Shown here: positions 61,348 to 64,000 of the stretch, piece by piece
How positions within the stretch are numbered: position 1 is the first letter of the stretch
How the letters are laid out: each line of letters starts with the position of its first letter
Assembly (NCBI GenBank): GCA_008501735.1
Contig: QQUF01000005.1
Location: 1 to 64,000, forward strand
Source: Calditrichota bacterium
GTDB lineage: Bacteria; CLD3
Direction: 5' to 3'
Length of the DNA: 64,000 nucleotides
Notes under the pieces: model-generated
Database searches by the model: none
The model's input: only the letters and a program-made list of their open reading frames with translations
Told to the model about the DNA's origin: nothing
Program-made: the position numbers and the translations under genes

Positions 61348-63687
61348 TTATTTGAGTAAAATCATTTTGTTTGTTTTAGTGAAAGTTCCTGCTTGGAGTT
61401 TGTAAAAATAAGTTCCATTTGAAACAGACTTTCCATTTTCGTCTGTTCCGTTCCAAACAACATTGTGTGAACCTTCTTTTTGGAGTCCACTTGTTAGTTC
61501 TTTTACAAATTCACCTTTTATGTTGTAAATCTTAAGATTAACTCTTGTGTCTTTAGCAATTTGGTAAGAAATTGTTGTGCTTGGGTTGAATGGATTGGGG
61601 AAGTTTTGAGCTAATTTGTATTCTTTCTTAGAAATTACTTCTTCTTCACCAAGAACAAATTTTACAGCTTGGGATTGAGTTTCGTGTTTAGTTTCAAGCC
61701 CATTAGTTTCAACATCAGAAATGTAGTAAGTGTAAGTTTCGCCATTACGAAATTCTGAATTATCAACAAACGAGTAGTTGTTTTGGAAGGTTGAGTTTCC
61801 TTGTCCTAAAAGTTTATTATGACTTTTGTAAGAAGCGATTTGAATGAAGTTTCCGTTACCTGTTTTTCTATAAACATTAAAGCCTTCATTTTCAGTTTCA
61901 GAAGCAGTTGTCCAAGTAAGTTGAATTGAGTTTTCAATTTGATGAGCAGAGAAAGAATCAAGTTCAATTGCAAGAGGAGCATCTGAATTTCCCGATGCAA
62001 TTGTGTTTAAAATTAAGTTGTCGTGGTAACCATCGCTATTACCTCCTGCATCTTTTCTACTTTGCATTCTGATTCTAATTGTTCTTGTTCCGACTGGAGC
62101 AAGTCTTGTATCTGTAATTTGAGTCCAAGTTTGTCCTGGGTGTAAGAAACCAGAGTCGTAAGTATCAAGAACTGTTGTATTTGTTGCATCTCTGTATTCA
62201 AGAATAATTTTAGATTCATCAGACCCATTAAAGTCAGCTACATAACTGCTCCAATAAAAAGTTGCAGTTCCAGCATCAATTGAATCACTGAATTCGGAGA
62301 CATCAATATCTTGTTGTAGCTCGGCAGTCCCTGTAGTTGCACCAGCATAAAAGTAATTAGAGCCAGTTTGAGCAGAAGGATTTGAGGTTCTTTGAGTCCA
62401 GTTTGTTCCACTAATTTCAGTCCAACTTGGAATCTCTCCACCAACAAGAGCATCTTCACAACCTCCGTTTGAAACTAAATTTTTAGTCAAATAAATATAA
62501 GCTGAACCTGATGCACTTCCTGCATCATCATCTCCTTGAGCTCCAGTAATTGCATAGTTTCCACTAATTGAAACTGAAAAACCAAATCTATCACTTGAAG
62601 CATCATCATTTGCAGTCAATTTAGATTGTTGACTCCAAGATGTTCCACTTCTATTAAAAATATAAGCAGAACCTGAATTACTTCCTGCATCATCATCTCC
62701 TTGAGCTCCAACAATCGCATAATCTCCACTTATTGAAACGGACCAACCGAATTGGTCAGCTGTTGCCGCATCACTTGCAGTTAACTTTGTTTGTTGTGAC
62801 CAACTTACTCCACTTCTATTAAAAATGTAGGCTGCACCTGAAGAGCTTCCTGCATCATCATCTTCTCGAGCTCCAACAACTGCATAATCTCCACTAATTG
62901 AAACGGACCAACCAAAAAAGTCAGCTGCCGCCGCATCACTTGCAGTAAGTTTTGCTTGTTGGCTCCAAGATGTTCCTGTTCTGTGAAAGATATAAGCAGA
63001 ACCTGAACCATTTCCTCCATCATCATCTCCAGAAGCTCCAATAATTACATAATCGCCACTTATAGAAACTGATTGACCAAAATTATCACCTGAAGTCGCA
63101 TCATTTGCGTTGAATTTAGCTTGCTGTGTCCAAGAAGTTCCGCTTCTATGAAAAATGTAAACTGAACCACCTATTATTCCATTAAGAATGGTGCTTATAA
63201 CTGCGTAATCTCCATCTATTGAAACCGAATAACCAAATTGGTCATTTTCTTCAGCATCGCTCGCATTTAGTTTTGCTTGTTGTGTCCAAGAAGTTCCGCT
63301 TCTATGAAAAATGTAAGCTGAGCCTGTTAAATCTGCCCCATCATCATCTTGAATTGCTGAAACAATCGCATAATCTCCGCTTATAGATACTGAATATCCA
63401 AAAGTATCTTCAATAGCTGCATCATTTGCAGTCAATTTTGTTTGCTGACTCCATGAGTTTCCATTGCGGAAGTAAATGTAAGCTGAGCCTGAGGCATTTC
63501 CAGCATCATCATCAAAACGAGCTCCAACAACTGCATAATTTCCAGATACAGAAACTGAATTACCAAAAGAGTCACCAGCTGCTGCATCATTAGAAACAAT
63601 TTTTTCTTCGTATTCTGCAAAGCAATTCGTGAAAATCCCGAAGCTAAGTGCTAAGGTTGGTAAAAGTGTTTTAGTTAGTTTTTTCAT
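61348..63687 (-). CDS. Seven-repeat FG-GAP beta-propeller protein with T9SS sorting domain
   Basis: 779 aa. Signal peptide about 1-24. Seven repeats of ~55 residues (about 33-410), each with a core 'D.FG.SVSISGDYA..GA..DDDAG..SGSAYIF.R', fit a seven-bladed propeller with Ca-binding DDD loops, as in integrin-alpha FG-GAP repeats. Repeat 3 lacks DDD (STILNGIIGG). A jelly-roll-like domain (about 415-570), an Fn3-like segment (LTWTTASETENEGFNVYR) and the sorting domain (FPNPFNPSTTISYQ ... KMILLK) follow. Adhesive or binding role is inferred from the architecture. Confidence 0.92.
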   Translation of the reverse strand: MKKLTKTLLPTLALSFGIFTNCFAEYEEKIVSNDAAAGDSFGNSVSVSGNYAVVGARFDDDAGNASGSAYIYFRNGNSWSQQTKLTANDAAIEDTFGYSVSISGDYAIVSAIQDDDGADLTGSAYIFHRSGTSWTQQAKLNASDAEENDQFGYSVSIDGDYAVISTILNGIIGGSVYIFHRSGTSWTQQAKFNANDATSGDNFGQSVSISGDYVIIGASGDDDGGNGSGSAYIFHRTGTSWSQQAKLTASDAAAADFFGWSVSISGDYAVVGAREDDDAGSSSGAAYIFNRSGVSWSQQTKLTASDAATADQFGWSVSISGDYAIVGAQGDDDAGSNSGSAYIFNRSGTSWSQQSKLTANDDASSDRFGFSVSISGNYAITGAQGDDDAGSASGSAYIYLTKNLVSNGGCEDALVGGEIPSWTEISGTNWTQRTSNPSAQTGSNYFYAGATTGTAELQQDIDVSEFSDSIDAGTATFYWSSYVADFNGSDESKIILEYRDATNTTVLDTYDSGFLHPGQTWTQITDTRLAPVGTRTIRIRMQSRKDAGGNSDGYHDNLILNTIASGNSDAPLAIELDSFSAHQIENSIQLTWTTASETENEGFNVYRKTGNGNFIQIASYKSHNKLLGQGNSTFQNNYSFVDNSEFRNGETYTYYISDVETNGLETKHETQSQAVKFVLGEEEVISKKEYKLAQNFPNPFNPSTTISYQIAKDTRVNLKIYNIKGEFVKELTSGLQKEGSHNVVWNGTDENGKSVSNGTYFYKLQAGTFTKTNKMILLK

Positions 63688-63725
63688 TTTTATTTCCTAA
63701 AGTTTTAATTTTTTTGTAAAAGAGA

Positions 63726-63756
63726 GCGGAAAACACACTGAATGTGTGAATTCCGC
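63726..63756 (-). terminator. Hairpin downstream of the partial T9SS gene
   Basis: GCGGAA..CACAC, loop, GTGTG..TTCCGC, with TCTCTTTTAC on the minus-strand exit side. Ends the 63779 gene. Confidence 0.65.
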
Positions 63757-63778
63757 AAGGGAGTGTTTGTCAGGGAAA

Positions 63779-64000
63779 TTATTTGAGTAAAATCATTTTG
63801 TTAGTTTGGGTGAAAGTTCCAGATGTGAGTTTGTAGAAGTAAGTTCCACTTGAAACTTGATTTCCAAAGCTGTCTGTTCCGTTCCAAACTACATTGTGTG
63901 AGCCTTCGTAACGGAAACCATTTGTCAGTTCTTTGACAAATTCGCCTTTTTCATTGTAAATTTTGAGGATAACTTTTGCGTCATTTGCTAAATTGTAAGA
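63779..64000 (-). CDS. T9SS cargo protein, C-terminal part only (cut by window edge)
   Basis: The last ~73 codons of a gene running in from the right. The peptide contains NEKGEFVKELTNG, EGSHNVVWNGTD, GNQVSSGTYFYKL and ends KMILLK, a T9SS sorting domain closest to that of the 61348 protein next door. What the missing part does cannot be seen. 91 bp separate its stop from the start of the 61348-63687 gene, with a hairpin between. Confidence 0.85.
   Translation of the reverse strand, partial: SYNLANDAKVILKIYNEKGEFVKELTNGFRYEGSHNVVWNGTDSFGNQVSSGTYFYKLTSGTFTQTNKMILLK

Overview
The window is AT-rich bacterial DNA whose secreted proteins end in the C-terminal module 'LSQNYPNPFNPTT ... G.KVSSGVYFYRL ... 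KKMLLLK', the type IX secretion (T9SS, Por_Secre_tail) sorting domain of the Bacteroidota/Chlorobiota/Ignavibacteriota (FCB) group. That module style, frequent TTG starts and a NIS-rich housekeeping set suggest an Ignavibacteria- or Kapabacteria-like organism; this placement is inference. No rRNA, tRNA, CRISPR array, transposase or integrase gene was recognised.

Layout. 1-2.6 kb: a T9SS-exported BNR-type protein between dense palindromic repeats. 2.6-9.5 kb: a fatty acid hydroxylase-type enzyme, fhs, a small membrane protein, a class A penicillin-binding protein, a broken PIN-domain toxin with its small partner, and purC. 9.5-13.7 kb: an accessory block. An 82-bp imperfect copy of the purC 3' end lies 1.8 kb downstream of purC. 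Between the two copies sit a GNAT and an alpha/beta hydrolase; after the second copy come an attC-like palindrome, a GmrSD-type (DUF262/DUF1524) restriction gene and a second, weaker attC-like hairpin. 13.9-19.3 kb: an LVIVD-repeat T9SS protein, a PNPOx-fold protein, dnaG and rsgA. 19.3-29.2 kb (minus strand): a CotH-type T9SS protein, a beta-helix lipoprotein, ccmE, acyP, an NtrC-type regulator, clpP and a hybrid histidine kinase. 29.3-31.9 kb: an ATP-grasp ligase followed by a fold-III PLP decarboxylase. 31.9-37.6 kb: SRAP protein and a run of small accessory enzymes (GNAT, two VOC proteins, DUF1569, methyltransferase), then an APC transporter fused to regulatory domains. 38.3-47.3 kb: THUMP methyltransferase, divergent tesA/lolD-like pair, small membrane proteins, cysK, a spermidine-synthase-like membrane enzyme, hydrolase, GNAT and a 2-hydroxyacid dehydrogenase. 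47.6-64 kb: mostly surface proteins (six T9SS cargo genes, one cut by the window edge), with holA, a LytS/LytTR two-component pair and purN in one minus-strand run.

How the parts work together: folate-linked one-carbon and purine metabolism is represented by fhs (10-formyl-THF synthesis), purN (uses 10-formyl-THF) and purC. Replication and ribosome functions (dnaG, holA, rsgA) are scattered between cell-surface genes. Nine T9SS cargo genes share a sorting module that appears to have been copied between neighbours. The most unusual region is 9.4-13.74 kb, where a gene-end duplication, attC-like palindromes and a restriction gene meet.
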